Positions 1 to 9,045 of a stretch of DNA of 64,000 nucleotides are shown in pieces. The number at the start of each line of letters is the position of its first letter. The stretch's first letter is position 1. The stretch comes from Croceibacterium_B sp963811255 (GTDB taxonomy: Bacteria; Pseudomonadota; Alphaproteobacteria; Sphingomonadales; Sphingomonadaceae): contig CAWEQI010000001.1 in assembly GCA_963811255.1 (NCBI GenBank), positions 1 through 64,000 on the forward strand, given 5' to 3'. The position numbers were made by a program, and so were the translations under genes. Below the pieces are notes generated by a model. The model was not told the origin of the DNA and made no database searches. It was given only the letters and a program-made list of their open reading frames with translations.

Positions 1-91
1 TGGCGGAGCGGGTGGGATTCGAACCCACGATACGCTTGTGACGTATACACACTTTCCAGGCGTGCGCCTTCGACCACTCGGCCACCGCTCC
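1..91 (-). tRNA. tRNA-Ser (anticodon GGA)
   Basis: On the minus strand the acceptor arm GGAGCGG pairs with CCGCTCC, followed by G and an encoded CCA at the window edge. The anticodon loop CTGGAAA gives anticodon GGA, the T loop reads GGTTCGAATCCC, and there is a long variable arm typical of serine tRNAs. The gene is complete, running from base 91 down to base 1. Confidence 0.96.
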
Positions 92-202
92 GCATTCCTG
101 TCTGCGCTATCGTTTCGCTACTTGAGCGCCAGCCCCAGGAAGGCGCGGCCTAGCGGCGCGGCGGGGCTTTCGCAAGCGCCCCGGCGGTGGCACATCTGCG
201 GG

Positions 203-1192
203 ATGCGGATCCTCGTTGCTGTCCTCGCCCTGCTGCTCGCAGCGCCACCCCTCCCCGCGCAGGACAAGCCGGCCGAGCCGCCCACGCCCGCGTCGGTGGT
301 CGCCGCGGCTCGCCCAAGCGAATGGAAGGCGATCGATCCGGCCGACCTGCTGGTGATGGATCTCGCGCCGGACGCCACGGGCGCCAAACGGCAGGCCATC
401 ATCCAGCTACTTCCGCCGCCGTTCAACCTGGGCTGGGTCGGCAACATACGCGTGCTCGCCAGGGCGCACTGGTGGGACGGGACCAGCGTCTATCGCGTGG
501 TGGACAACTTCGTCGCGCAATGGGGTGACGGCGAGGACAAGAAGCAAGGCGCCAAGCCGCTGCCGGCCGGGATCGCGACGGTGCCGGAAAGCGAATACAC
601 CGCCCCGATGACCTGCAAGGTCTACGTGTTCCAGAAGAAGTCCATTGGCGAGACCTGCGAACCGGCCTTCACCGCTCTCGAGCCGATCGATCCCTATGTC
701 ATGAAGGGTCAGACCGGCTTCAGCGCCGGATGGCCCGTGGCCGTTGCCCTCGAAAGCAGCGGCAACCGGGTCTGGCCGGTCCACTGCTACGGCACCGTCG
801 GCGTTGCCCGCGACCTGTCGCCCGACACCGGCACCGGCGCCGAGCTCTACGCGGTGATCGGCACACCCCCGCGCCAGCTTGACAGGAACATTGCCGTGGT
901 CGGCCGGGTGATCGAAGGGATCGAGACCTTGTCGACGTTGCGGCGCGGCAAGGGCGAGAACGGCGTCTATACCGACCCGGCGCTGCGGGTGCCGATCCTG
1001 TCGGTGCGGCTCGGCAGCGAACTGCCGACAGCCGAGCAGCCGCATTTCGAATATCTTGCCAGCGACAGCCGGAGCTTCGCCGACTACGTCCATGTCCGCG
1101 CCAACCGCCACGATGCGTTCTACCAGGTGCCGGCCGGCGGGGTGGACGTGTGCAACGTGCAGGTGCCGATCCGGCGGGCGGCCGCGAAGTGA
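203..1192 (+). CDS. Peptidylprolyl isomerase, cyclophilin type, secreted
   Basis: This is a 330-residue cyclophilin-type peptidyl-prolyl cis-trans isomerase, expected to act on periplasmic folding. Residues 1-20 form a signal peptide (MRILVAVLALLLAAPPLPAQ). The core motif YRVVDNFVAQWGDG matches the F/Y-H/R-x-V-I...Q-G-D region of the family. The ATG at 203 was preferred because the longer frame from 38 would run through the tRNA gene, while 203 gives a clean signal peptide. Its stop overlaps the GTG start of the next gene (GTGA), which suggests translational coupling. The tryptophan inside the Q-W-G-D motif and the extra length relative to small cyclophilins are typical of the proteobacterial periplasmic group; substrate is unknown. 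Confidence 0.85.
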   Translation: MRILVAVLALLLAAPPLPAQDKPAEPPTPASVVAAARPSEWKAIDPADLLVMDLAPDATGAKRQAIIQLLPPPFNLGWVGNIRVLARAHWWDGTSVYRVVDNFVAQWGDGEDKKQGAKPLPAGIATVPESEYTAPMTCKVYVFQKKSIGETCEPAFTALEPIDPYVMKGQTGFSAGWPVAVALESSGNRVWPVHCYGTVGVARDLSPDTGTGAELYAVIGTPPRQLDRNIAVVGRVIEGIETLSTLRRGKGENGVYTDPALRVPILSVRLGSELPTAEQPHFEYLASDSRSFADYVHVRANRHDAFYQVPAGGVDVCNVQVPIRRAAAK

Positions 1193-1509
1193 GCGACACC
1201 GTCCGCTTCGCCGGGCCGCTGCAGTCGATGATGATCGAGGAAGGCTACGATCCGATCGGTTGGGTGGCGCTGACCGGCGAGGCGGCCGAAGCGGTGGCGG
1301 CGCACGAGCTGATGCGGCGACTCGAGCTAGGGAAACGGCGCGGGTTCGGCTCGGTCAAGGTGACCGCTCGGATCGGCGGCAGCCGCTGGCAGACCTCGCT
1401 GTTCCCGCAAAAGGCCGGCGGCTGGTTCCTGCCGGTCAAGAAACCGGTGCGCCTGGCCGAAGGGCTGGACTTCGGCCAAGCGGTCGAAGGCGAGCTGGAG
1501 TTGGATTAG
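1189..1509 (+). CDS. DUF1905 domain protein
   Basis: This 106-residue protein matches the DUF1905 fold: a short beta-rich domain with the conserved segment KVTARIGGSRWQTSLFP and a C-terminal KKPVRLAEGLDFG. The GTG at 1189 was chosen because it overlaps the stop of the cyclophilin gene by four bases; an upstream start at 1150 would lie inside that gene. The biochemical function of the family is not established. Its stop also overlaps the stop of the convergent rsh gene by four bases. Confidence 0.8.
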   Translation: MSDTVRFAGPLQSMMIEEGYDPIGWVALTGEAAEAVAAHELMRRLELGKRRGFGSVKVTARIGGSRWQTSLFPQKAGGWFLPVKKPVRLAEGLDFGQAVEGELELD

Positions 1510-3587
1510 ATCCGCTCCGCCTGCGCCACCGCCTCGCTCGCCCGTAGGGCGCTAACGATGCGGGTCAGGTGGGCCAGGTCGAGCACCTCGAGATCGATTT
1601 CGTAGGTGTGGAACGGATCGTCGCGCTGGGTCAGCTCGAGGTTGATCACGTTGGCGCGATTCTGGGCGAAGATGGCGGCCATGTCAGCCAGCGTGCCGGG
1701 CCGGTGATAGAGCACCACGCGCAGCCGTCCGATCGCGCCCTTCGAGCGCTCGCCCCATGACAAATCGACCCAATCGGCGTCCACGCCGTTGGCCAGCCTG
1801 AGGCAGTCGATCGCGTGAACCTCGACCCCCTCGCCCGGCTTGCGCAGGCCGACGATCCGGTCGCCCGGCACCGGATGGCAGCACGGCGCGAGGCTGAAGC
1901 CCATCCCCGCGGTCAGCCCCTTGATAGAGATCGCCCGCTCCTGCGCCGGCAGCTCGGGCAAGTCGGCGGTGCTGCCCGGAACGAGCGCTTCCATCACTTC
2001 GCGGTCGGTCACCTTGGCCGAGCCGATCGCGTGCATCAGCGCGTCTTCGTCCTCGAGCTCGAGCCGCTCGATCGCGGCCTTGATCGCCTTGCGGCCGATC
2101 TTCGCCGGCACACGGCCGGCGATGTCGTCGAACAGCTTGCGGCCGATCGCGATGACCTCCTCGCGCTCCTTGGCCCGCAGCGCGCGGCGGATCGAGGCGC
2201 GCGCCTTGCCGGTGACGACGAAGCCGAGCCACGAGAGCTGCGGCTCGGCGTGCTTGCCCTTGACGATCTCGACCACGTCGCCGTTGTGCAGCTCCGTCCT
2301 CAGCGGCATGTGCCGGCCGTTGATCTTGGCACCGACGGTCTGGGCGCCGAGGTCGGTGTGGACGGCGAACGCGAAATCGACCGGGGTCGCGCCCTTGGGC
2401 AACTGGAACAGCGCGCCCTTGGGGGTGAAGGCGAAGATCCGGTCCTGGTAGATCGCCAGGCGGGTGTGCTCGAGCAGTTCCTCGGCGTCGTGGCTGGCGT
2501 CGACGATCTCGATCAGGTCGCGCAGCCACCCGACTTGCCCGTCTGGCCGGTCGCCTTGCTTATAGGCCCAGTGCGCGGCGAGACCGAATTCGTTGCCGCG
2601 GTGCATCTCGCGGGTGCGGATCTGCACTTCGACCCGCTGCGAATTCTCGTAGATCAGCGCGGTGTGCAGCGAGCGATAGCCGTTCGACTTGGGGGTCGAA
2701 ATGTAGTCCTTGAAGCGCCCGGGCACCGATTGCCAGACCTGGTGCAACACCCCGAGCGCACGATAGCAATCATCGACAGTTTCGGTCAGCACGCGGAAAG
2801 CGAAGATGTCGGTGATCTGCTCGAACGGGATGTGCCGTTCGGCCATCTTCTTCCAGATCGAGTACGGGTGCTTCTCGCGTCCCTGAACCTCGACCTGGAC
2901 GCCATTTTCCGCCAGCGCCTGCTTGATCTTGAGGGCGATAGCATCGACCTGACCGCCTTCCGAGCTCCTGATCTGCTCGAGCCGCCCGGCGATCGTCGCA
3001 TAAGCCTCGGGCTCGAGCTGCTCGAACGCGAGCAGCTGCATCTCGCGCATGTACTCGTACATCCCCACGCGCTCGGCGAGGGGGGCGTAGATGTCCATCG
3101 TTTCGCGGGCGATGCGCTCGCGCTTCTCGGGGCTCTTGATGAAATGCAGCGTGCGCATGTTATGCAGCCGGTCGGCGAGCTTGACCAGCAGCACGCGCAA
3201 GTCCTCGCTCATCGCCAGGAAGAACTTGCGCAGGTTCTCGGCCGCGCGTTCGTCTTCGGGCATCTGCTCAAGCTTCGAGAGCTTGGTGACGCCGTCGACC
3301 AGCCGCGCGACGCCGGGGCCGAACTGCGCCTCGACGTCCTCGATCGTCGCCAGCGTGTCCTCGACCGTGTCGTGCAGCAGAGCGGTGACGACGGTGTCTT
3401 GATCGAGCTTGAGATCGGTCATCAGCCCGGCGACTTCGATCGGGTGGCTGAAGTACGGGTCGCCGCTGGCGCGCTTCTGCGTGCCGTGCTTCTGCACGGT
3501 GTAGACATAGGCGCGGTTGAGCAACGCCTCGTCGGCGTCGGGCTCGTAGGCCTTGACCCGTTCGACAAGTTCGTACTGGCGCAGCAT
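1506..3587 (-). CDS. rsh: Bifunctional (p)ppGpp synthetase/hydrolase, RelA/SpoT family
   Basis: This 693-residue enzyme makes and degrades the alarmone (p)ppGpp and drives the stringent response in the cytoplasm. The N-terminal HD hydrolase domain carries HDTVEDT at residues 72-78. The synthetase domain carries RFKDYISTPKSNGYRSLH from residue 291 and EVQIRT near 320. A TGS domain follows (from about 383), and a C-terminal ACT domain contains YHRPGTLADMA. Both catalytic cores look complete, as expected of the single Rsh of alphaproteobacteria. The ATG at 3587 starts MLRQYELVERV, the usual N-terminus; the longer open frame to 3773 overlaps the divergent aminotransferase leader. The gene converges on the DUF1905 gene. 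Confidence 0.96.
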   Translation of the reverse strand: MLRQYELVERVKAYEPDADEALLNRAYVYTVQKHGTQKRASGDPYFSHPIEVAGLMTDLKLDQDTVVTALLHDTVEDTLATIEDVEAQFGPGVARLVDGVTKLSKLEQMPEDERAAENLRKFFLAMSEDLRVLLVKLADRLHNMRTLHFIKSPEKRERIARETMDIYAPLAERVGMYEYMREMQLLAFEQLEPEAYATIAGRLEQIRSSEGGQVDAIALKIKQALAENGVQVEVQGREKHPYSIWKKMAERHIPFEQITDIFAFRVLTETVDDCYRALGVLHQVWQSVPGRFKDYISTPKSNGYRSLHTALIYENSQRVEVQIRTREMHRGNEFGLAAHWAYKQGDRPDGQVGWLRDLIEIVDASHDAEELLEHTRLAIYQDRIFAFTPKGALFQLPKGATPVDFAFAVHTDLGAQTVGAKINGRHMPLRTELHNGDVVEIVKGKHAEPQLSWLGFVVTGKARASIRRALRAKEREEVIAIGRKLFDDIAGRVPAKIGRKAIKAAIERLELEDEDALMHAIGSAKVTDREVMEALVPGSTADLPELPAQERAISIKGLTAGMGFSLAPCCHPVPGDRIVGLRKPGEGVEVHAIDCLRLANGVDADWVDLSWGERSKGAIGRLRVVLYHRPGTLADMAAIFAQNRANVINLELTQRDDPFHTYEIDLEVLDLAHLTRIVSALRASEAVAQAERI

Positions 3588-3696
3588 CGCGGAGTAGATG
3601 TGCGTATTCGCGCCTGCGGAGCAAGGGGAAACGCGAATCGCCGATTTGAGAAGGCGGTTTCTTGCCGCGGGGCGCGCGCTGAGGCAGGCTCGCCGA

Positions 3697-4842
3697 ATGC
3701 GATTGCCCGCGCCGCCCGCGACCACCGTGTTCGACCGCGTGTCGGCGCTGGCGCGCGAGACCGGGGCGATCAACCTCGGCCAAGGCTTTCCCGAGATCGA
3801 GCATGCGCCCGAATTGCTGGCGGCGGCGCAGCGGGCGCTGGTCGAGCAATCGAACCAGTACCCGCCGATGCGCGGCCTCGCGCCGTTGCGCGAGGCGGTT
3901 GCCGAGTTCTACCGGCGGGAGCAGGAACTGGAAGTAGATCCGGCGCAAGTGGTGGTGACTTCGGGGGCTACCGAGGCGCTGGCGGCGGCGTTCCTCGCGC
4001 TGCTCGCTCCGGGCGACGAGGCGGTGCTGCTGCAGCCGTTCTACGACGCGTACCTGCCGCTGGCGATCCGCGCCGGAGCGACGCCGAAGATCGTGCCGCT
4101 GGTGCCGCCGGATTGGACAAGCCCGTTCGACCGGCTGGAGGCGGCGATCGGCCCCAGGACCCGGGCGATCGTACTCAACACGCCGAACAACCCGACGGGC
4201 ACCCTGGTCGATCGCGCCGCGATGGAACGGCTCGGCGAATTGTGCGCGGCGCACGACTTGCTGCTGATCTGCGACGAGGTGTGGGAAGCGATGATCTTCG
4301 GCGGCGCAACGCACGTCTCGCCGCTGCACATCGAGACCTTGCGCGAACGGGCGGTCAAGATCGGCTCGGCGGGCAAGATCTTCTCGCTCACCGGGTGGAA
4401 GGTCGGCTGGGCGGTGGCCTCGCCCAAGCTCGCCGCGCTGATCGCCGGGCAGCACCAGTTCCTGACCTTCACCACCGCGGTGCCGCTGCAATGGGCGGTG
4501 GCGGAGGGGCTGGCGCTGCCGGAGGAATGGCACACGGCGCACCGCGCCCGCTACGCCGCGGCGAAAGATCGGCTGGTGCGCGGGCTGAGCCAAGCCGGCT
4601 ACGCGGTGCTGCCGTCCGCCGCGACCTGGTTCGTGACGATCAACCTCGCCGCGTCGGGCCTCGAGACCGATGACGAGGCGGTTGCCGAACGCATGATCCG
4701 CGAGGTCGGGGTCGCTGCGATCCCGGTGAGCGCGTTCTGTGGCGATACGCCCGAGACAGGCTATCTACGGCTCTGCTTCGCCAAGGAGGACGCCACACTC
4801 GACGCGGCGATCGAACGGCTGGCGCGCTTCCGGCGGGGGTGA
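3697..4842 (+). CDS. Class I/II PLP-dependent aminotransferase
   Basis: This 381-residue cytoplasmic aminotransferase has fold type I motifs: NNPTG at residues 164-168, an Asp-Glu pair at 193-194 that contacts the cofactor, and the Schiff-base lysine in SAGKIFSLTGWKVGW (Lys227). INLGQGFPE near residue 25 resembles the methionine/kynurenine aminotransferase (YbdL-like) and N-succinyldiaminopimelate aminotransferase groups, so substrate assignment is open. The ATG at 3697 gives the standard N-terminus; the frame extends upstream to 3598 without family similarity. It is divergent from rsh with about 110 bases between start codons. Confidence 0.88.
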   Translation: MRLPAPPATTVFDRVSALARETGAINLGQGFPEIEHAPELLAAAQRALVEQSNQYPPMRGLAPLREAVAEFYRREQELEVDPAQVVVTSGATEALAAAFLALLAPGDEAVLLQPFYDAYLPLAIRAGATPKIVPLVPPDWTSPFDRLEAAIGPRTRAIVLNTPNNPTGTLVDRAAMERLGELCAAHDLLLICDEVWEAMIFGGATHVSPLHIETLRERAVKIGSAGKIFSLTGWKVGWAVASPKLAALIAGQHQFLTFTTAVPLQWAVAEGLALPEEWHTAHRARYAAAKDRLVRGLSQAGYAVLPSAATWFVTINLAASGLETDDEAVAERMIREVGVAAIPVSAFCGDTPETGYLRLCFAKEDATLDAAIERLARFRRG

Positions 4843-4954
4843 TGCCGAGGGCGGACTGGACCTCGCGAACCTCGTGGCGCTTGCGGGAACGGCAACGGAC
4901 GTTGCGCGCTTGCTACTTACCTAGACGGGCCAGGCGGTGTAACGAGAGGGCGCG

Positions 4955-6397
4955 ATGCTGACGGACCCCACCGCCCTGCTGCTCGCGCGCTGGCAGTTCG
5001 CCTTTACGGTGAGCTTCCATTTCCTGTTTCCGCCCTTCACCATCGGCCTCGCCGCTTACCTGGCGGTGCTCGAAGGGTTGTGGCTGCGGACCGGCAAGGC
5101 GGTCTATCTCGACCTGTTCCGCTATTGGCTGACGATCTTCGCGATCAACTTCGCGATGGGCGTCGTCTCCGGCATCGTCCTCTCCTATCAGTTCGGCACC
5201 AACTGGGCGGTATTTTCGGACAAGGCCGGGCCGATCATTGGGCCGCTGATGGCTTACGAGGTGCTGACCGCGTTCTTCCTCGAGGCCGGGTTCCTAGGGG
5301 TGATGCTGTTCGGGATGGAGAAGGTCGGCCGCGGGCTGCATTTCGCGGCGACGGTGTGCGTGGCGCTCGGGACGCTGCTCTCCTCGTTCTGGATCCTTGC
5401 GGCGAACAGCTGGATGCAGACGCCGCGCGGCTATGTGATGGGCGCCAACGGGCAGTTCCTGCCCGGGCCGAGCTGGTGGGCGATCATCTTCACCCCGAGC
5501 TTCCCCTATCGCCTGGCGCACACGGTGACCGCCTCGTTCCTGGCCACGGCGCTGGTGGTGGGCGGGGTCGGCGGCTGGCACCTGCTGCGCGGCCACCGCA
5601 CGCCGCAAGTGAAGACGATGTTTTCGATGGCGATGTGGATGGCGGCGCTGGTGGCGCCGGTGCAGATTGCCATCGGCGACCAGCACGGGCTCAACACGCT
5701 CAAGTACCAGCCGGCCAAGATCCTCGCGCTCGAAGGGGATTACCTGAGCCACGCCGACGGCGCGCCGTTGTATCTGTTCGGCTGGCCCAACGACCGCACC
5801 CAGCACCTCGATTATGCCGTCGGCATCCCTCATCTCGGCAGCCTGATCCTCAAGCACGATCCCAACGCTCCGCTGGCCGGGCTCGACACGATCCCCGACG
5901 ACGAGCAGCCGCCGGCGGCGATCGTGTTCTGGAGCTTCCGGCTGATGGTCGGGCTCGGGCTGCTGATGTTTGCGCTCGGGCTGGCGAGCCTGTGGGCGCG
6001 CTGGCGCAAGACGCTGTACGAGTGGCGCCTGCTCCATTGGTTCGCGCTGGCGATGGCGCCGATGGGGTTTGTGGCGATCATCGCCGGATGGGTGACGACC
6101 GAAGTCGGACGGCAGCCCTACGTCGTCTATGGACTGCTGCGCACCGCCCAGGCGATGAGCCCGCTCGGCGCGCCGGCGGTGGCGACGTCGCTACTGGCCT
6201 TCGTGCTGATCTACTTCGCGGTGTTCGGCGTCGGCATCTGGTACATCCTGCGGCTGATGCGCACGCCGCCGCACCCGCATGAGCCCGCGCTCGCCGAGCA
6301 GGAGGAAGCGCCGCTGCGCACCGCCGGCATCACCCCCGGCCCGACCCAGGATCCGGGCGGCGACGAGCCGCTGCCGGGCGGGAGCGACGAGACATGA
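4955..6397 (+). CDS. cydA: Cytochrome bd ubiquinol oxidase subunit I (CioA/CydA)
   Basis: This 480-residue polytopic inner-membrane protein is subunit I of a bd-type quinol oxidase, which reduces oxygen to water with electrons from ubiquinol. The N-terminal SFHFLFPPF carries a conserved heme-ligand histidine (His22). The quinol-binding region GDQHGLNTLKYQPAKI is present with a short Q-loop, which places it in the cyanide-insensitive (Cio-type) branch rather than the long-loop E. coli type. The 112-base leader after the aminotransferase gene shows no clear promoter. Its stop overlaps the cydB start as ATGA. Confidence 0.95.
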   Translation: MLTDPTALLLARWQFAFTVSFHFLFPPFTIGLAAYLAVLEGLWLRTGKAVYLDLFRYWLTIFAINFAMGVVSGIVLSYQFGTNWAVFSDKAGPIIGPLMAYEVLTAFFLEAGFLGVMLFGMEKVGRGLHFAATVCVALGTLLSSFWILAANSWMQTPRGYVMGANGQFLPGPSWWAIIFTPSFPYRLAHTVTASFLATALVVGGVGGWHLLRGHRTPQVKTMFSMAMWMAALVAPVQIAIGDQHGLNTLKYQPAKILALEGDYLSHADGAPLYLFGWPNDRTQHLDYAVGIPHLGSLILKHDPNAPLAGLDTIPDDEQPPAAIVFWSFRLMVGLGLLMFALGLASLWARWRKTLYEWRLLHWFALAMAPMGFVAIIAGWVTTEVGRQPYVVYGLLRTAQAMSPLGAPAVATSLLAFVLIYFAVFGVGIWYILRLMRTPPHPHEPALAEQEEAPLRTAGITPGPTQDPGGDEPLPGGSDET

Positions 6398-7401
6398 GCG
6401 TGAATGTCGACCTCACCAGCGTTTGGGCGTTCATCATCGCCTTCGCGGTGTTCGCCTACGTGGTGATGGACGGGTTCGACCTCGGCATCGGCATCCTGTT
6501 TCCCCTGATCACCGTCGGCCACGGGCGCAACCGGGCGATGAACGCGATCGCCCCGGTGTGGGACGGCAACGAGACCTGGCTGGTGATGGGCGGCGGCGGA
6601 TTGCTGGCGGCGTTCCCGCTGGCCTACGCGGTGATCCTCCCGGCGACCTATCCGCTGGTGATCGCGATGCTGCTGGGGCTGGTGTTCCGCGGGGTCGCAT
6701 TCGAGTTCCGCTGGCGGGACGAGCGCCACCGGCCGCTGTGGGACGGGGCCTTCTTCTTGGGCTCGCTAGCGGCGGCACTCAGCCAGGGGATGATTCTCGG
6801 CGCGATCCTACAGGGCATCACAGTGTCCGGGCGGCACTATGCCGGCAGCTGGTGGGACTGGTTGACGCCGTACACCCTGCTGACCGGGCTCGGCGTGGTG
6901 TCGGGCTATGCGCTGCTCGGGTCCTGCTGGCTGGTGTGGAAGCTGCACGGCGACATCCACGAGAAACTCTATCGCATGGCCACCTGGGCTGCGGCGGCGA
7001 CGCTGCTGCTGATGGCGGCGGTGAGCTTTTACAATCTATGGCTGCTGCCGCAGTACCGCCAGCGCTGGCTCGGCACGCCGGAGATCTACTTCGCCAGTCA
7101 GGTGCCGCTGCTCACGGCGATCATCGCCTTTGTCCTGTTCTATGGTCTGAGGAAGCGCTGGGAGCTGGCGCCGTTCCTGCTGGCGCTGGCGCTATTCCTG
7201 CTCGGAATGATCGGCCTCGGAGTGACGATCTGGCCTTACGTCGTGCCCGGCGCGCTGACCATCTGGGACGCCGCCACCGCGGCGCGCAGCCAGTGGTTCA
7301 TGCTGGTCGGTTTCGTCATCACCATCCCACTGATCCTCGGCTACACCGGTTGGGCATACTGGGTGTTCCGCGGCAAGGTCGGCGCGGAGGGGTATCACTG
7401 A
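6394..7401 (+). CDS. cydB: Cytochrome bd ubiquinol oxidase subunit II (CioB/CydB)
   Basis: This 335-residue multi-pass membrane protein is subunit II of the bd oxidase. VVMDGFDLGIGILFP and IAPVWDGNETWLVMGGG near the N-terminus are hallmark CydB motifs. The ATG overlaps the cydA stop by four bases and its own TGA shares a base with the ATG of the next small gene, so the three genes form a tightly coupled operon. Confidence 0.96.
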   Translation: MSVNVDLTSVWAFIIAFAVFAYVVMDGFDLGIGILFPLITVGHGRNRAMNAIAPVWDGNETWLVMGGGGLLAAFPLAYAVILPATYPLVIAMLLGLVFRGVAFEFRWRDERHRPLWDGAFFLGSLAAALSQGMILGAILQGITVSGRHYAGSWWDWLTPYTLLTGLGVVSGYALLGSCWLVWKLHGDIHEKLYRMATWAAAATLLLMAAVSFYNLWLLPQYRQRWLGTPEIYFASQVPLLTAIIAFVLFYGLRKRWELAPFLLALALFLLGMIGLGVTIWPYVVPGALTIWDAATAARSQWFMLVGFVITIPLILGYTGWAYWVFRGKVGAEGYH

Positions 7402-7571
7402 TGGACCGCTGGCAAGAGTCGGAGGCCCGCTCTCAAGCAGCCCGAAGCGCGCCAGGGCAGACAAACGCTCCGCTGTGGAAGCGGCTCGCGTGGATGGCGG
7501 CCATCTGGGCTGCAAGCGTGGCCGTGCTCGGCGCAGTAGCGGAGGTGCTGCGGCTGTGGATTGCAGCCTAA
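7401..7571 (+). CDS. DUF2474 small membrane protein of the bd oxidase operon
   Basis: A 56-residue protein with one hydrophobic helix (residues about 33-53, WMAAIWAASVAVLGAVAEVL) preceded by PLWKRLAW, the DUF2474 pattern. The family sits next to cydAB/cioAB operons and probably stabilises the oxidase in the way the CydX peptide does in E. coli; that role is inferred. The ATG at 7401 overlaps the cydB stop (TGATG). The N-terminal 25 polar residues are longer than in most members. Confidence 0.8.
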   Translation: MDRWQESEARSQAARSAPGQTNAPLWKRLAWMAAIWAASVAVLGAVAEVLRLWIAA

Positions 7572-7587
7572 TTCGCTTGCGCGAAGC

Positions 7588-7600
7588 ATGACAATGTCAT
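7588..7600. promoter_or_regulatory. Palindrome upstream of parDE, candidate antitoxin operator
   Basis: ATGACA-A-TGTCAT is a perfect palindrome with six-base arms, ending 11 bases before the parD start codon. Ribbon-helix-helix antitoxins of the ParD/CopG type repress their own operons through short palindromes in this position. Binding is inferred. Confidence 0.5.
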
Positions 7601-7611
7601 ACACTTGGTGA

Positions 7612-7878
7612 ATGAGCGCACGTGCAAGCAAGCCAGTGACAGTGACCCTCGGGACCCTCGGCGAACAGGCCCAAGAGTGGGTCGCGTCGGGGCGCTACGC
7701 GTCGATGAGCGAACTCGTTCGCGCCGGCTTGCGAGCGCTGGAGCGGGAAGAGCGGACACTCGATGCGATTCTCAAGAGGAAGGTGGAGGAAGCTCTGGCC
7801 GATCCTCGGCCACCCATTCCGCAGGACGAGGTTTTCGCCAAACTCGAAGCGCTCCACCGCAAGCACACGGCGAAGTGA
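7612..7878 (+). CDS. parD: Type II antitoxin, ParD/CopG ribbon-helix-helix family
   Basis: This 88-residue protein has an N-terminal ribbon-helix-helix DNA-binding domain (PVTVTLGTLGEQAQEWV then YASMSELVRAGLRAL) and a charged C-terminal tail that would wrap the toxin. It neutralises the ParE product encoded immediately downstream and probably represses the operon. Its stop overlaps the parE GTG start as GTGA. A perfect palindrome lies just upstream. Confidence 0.88.
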   Translation: MSARASKPVTVTLGTLGEQAQEWVASGRYASMSELVRAGLRALEREERTLDAILKRKVEEALADPRPPIPQDEVFAKLEALHRKHTAK

Positions 7879-8177
7879 GAGAAACGCTCGCCGTTCGGTG
7901 GTCGGCGCGAGCCGAAGATGATTTATTGGCGCTCTTTCTCTGGCTCACCGACGAGGCAGGGGCGGACTTTGCCCTCGCTTATGCAGAGTCGATCAGAGCG
8001 CATATGGAATCTTTCCGTACGTTCCCGGAGCGCGGGACACCGAGAGACGATCTATCGCGCGGTCTTCGTACGACAGTGTATCGCCGACGCACGGTGATCG
8101 CTTACCGCCTCGTCGACGGCGAACTGGAAGTTGTGGCCCTGCACCATGCCGATCGTGACTGGACCGGCGAGGTCTAA
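7875..8177 (+). CDS. parE: Type II toxin, ParE/RelE family
   Basis: This 100-residue protein has the RelE/ParE fold pattern: WSARAEDDLLALFLWL near the N-terminus, FPERGTPRDDLSRGLRTTVYRRRTVIAYRL in the core as short beta strands, and VALHHADRDW near the C-terminus. ParE members poison DNA gyrase. GTG at 7875 was chosen because it is coupled to the parD stop; the longer frame from 7605 overlaps parD. The last four bases overlap the stop of convergent hemF. Confidence 0.88.
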   Translation: MRETLAVRWSARAEDDLLALFLWLTDEAGADFALAYAESIRAHMESFRTFPERGTPRDDLSRGLRTTVYRRRTVIAYRLVDGELEVVALHHADRDWTGEV

Positions 8178-9031
8178 CTCCACGTCGCCTCGGGTGGGAG
8201 GCTCATCAGAATCGCGTCGATGTTCCCGCCGGTGCGGAGGCCGAACAGGGTACCGCGGTCGTAGACCAGGTTGAATTCGGCGTAGCGGCCGCGCCATTCG
8301 AGCTGTTGCGCCTTGTCGGCCTTGTCGAATTCCTGGCCCATGCGGCGGCGGGCGATCTTGGGGAACACGTCGAGGAAGGCCTCGCCGACGTCGCGGGTGA
8401 AGGCGAAGTTGCGCTCGAACTGCCCGGCGTCGGCGCATTCGAGGTGGTCGTAGAAGATTCCGCCGACGCCGCGGGCGACGCCGCGGTGGGGGATGAAGAA
8501 GTACTCGTCGGCCCACTTGCTGAAGCGGTCGTAATAGGTCGGGTTGTGGCGCATGCATGCGGCGCGGAAGGCGGCGTGGAATTCGGCGGTGTCTTCGGCG
8601 TAGGGGATCGGCGGATTGAGGTCCGCGCCGCCGCCGAACCACGCCTTGCTGGTGACGAGGAAGCGGGTGTTCATGTGCACCGCCGGCACGTGCGGGTTGG
8701 CCATGTGCGCGACCAGGCTGATGCCGGTGGCGGTGAAGCCGGGATTGTCCTCGCTGGCGCCGTTGATCGTGTGGGCGAAGCCGGGGGCGAATTCGCCCGA
8801 TACAGTGCTGACGTTGACTCCGACTTTCTCGAACACCTCGCCTTTCATCACCCCGCGCACCCCGCCGCCGCCGTGGCTTTCGTCGTCGGTTTCGCGGTCC
8901 CACGGGGTGTATTCGAACGCCGCGTCGGACCCGGCCTCGCGCTCGATCGCCTCGAACGCGGCGCAGATGCGGTCGCGCAGGGACTCGAACCACGCGCGGG
9001 CTTGTTGGGTCTGATCGCTCCAGTCAGTCAT
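8174..9031 (-). CDS. hemF: Oxygen-dependent coproporphyrinogen III oxidase
   Basis: This 285-residue cytoplasmic enzyme converts coproporphyrinogen III to protoporphyrinogen IX with oxygen during heme synthesis. Family signatures include HGGGGVRGVM, HMNTRFLVTSKAWFGGGADLNP and GVGGIFYDHL. Length and both ends match the family. The ATG at 9031 gives the standard N-terminus. A sphingomonad inverted repeat lies just upstream of the start, between hemF and divergent pdeM. Confidence 0.96.
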   Translation of the reverse strand: MTDWSDQTQQARAWFESLRDRICAAFEAIEREAGSDAAFEYTPWDRETDDESHGGGGVRGVMKGEVFEKVGVNVSTVSGEFAPGFAHTINGASEDNPGFTATGISLVAHMANPHVPAVHMNTRFLVTSKAWFGGGADLNPPIPYAEDTAEFHAAFRAACMRHNPTYYDRFSKWADEYFFIPHRGVARGVGGIFYDHLECADAGQFERNFAFTRDVGEAFLDVFPKIARRRMGQEFDKADKAQQLEWRGRYAEFNLVYDRGTLFGLRTGGNIDAILMSLPPEATWS

Positions 9032-9045
9032 GCCGCACCCCTAAA

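Noticed and set aside
1815..4673. A 952-codon open frame on the plus strand opposite rsh
   Set aside because: It runs through rsh and the aminotransferase, both with clear motifs in other frames; no recognisable protein features.
4887..4915. GGAAC-N16-CGCT upstream of cydA as an EcfG promoter
   Set aside because: The -10 has a mismatch in the conserved TT pair, and no other support exists.
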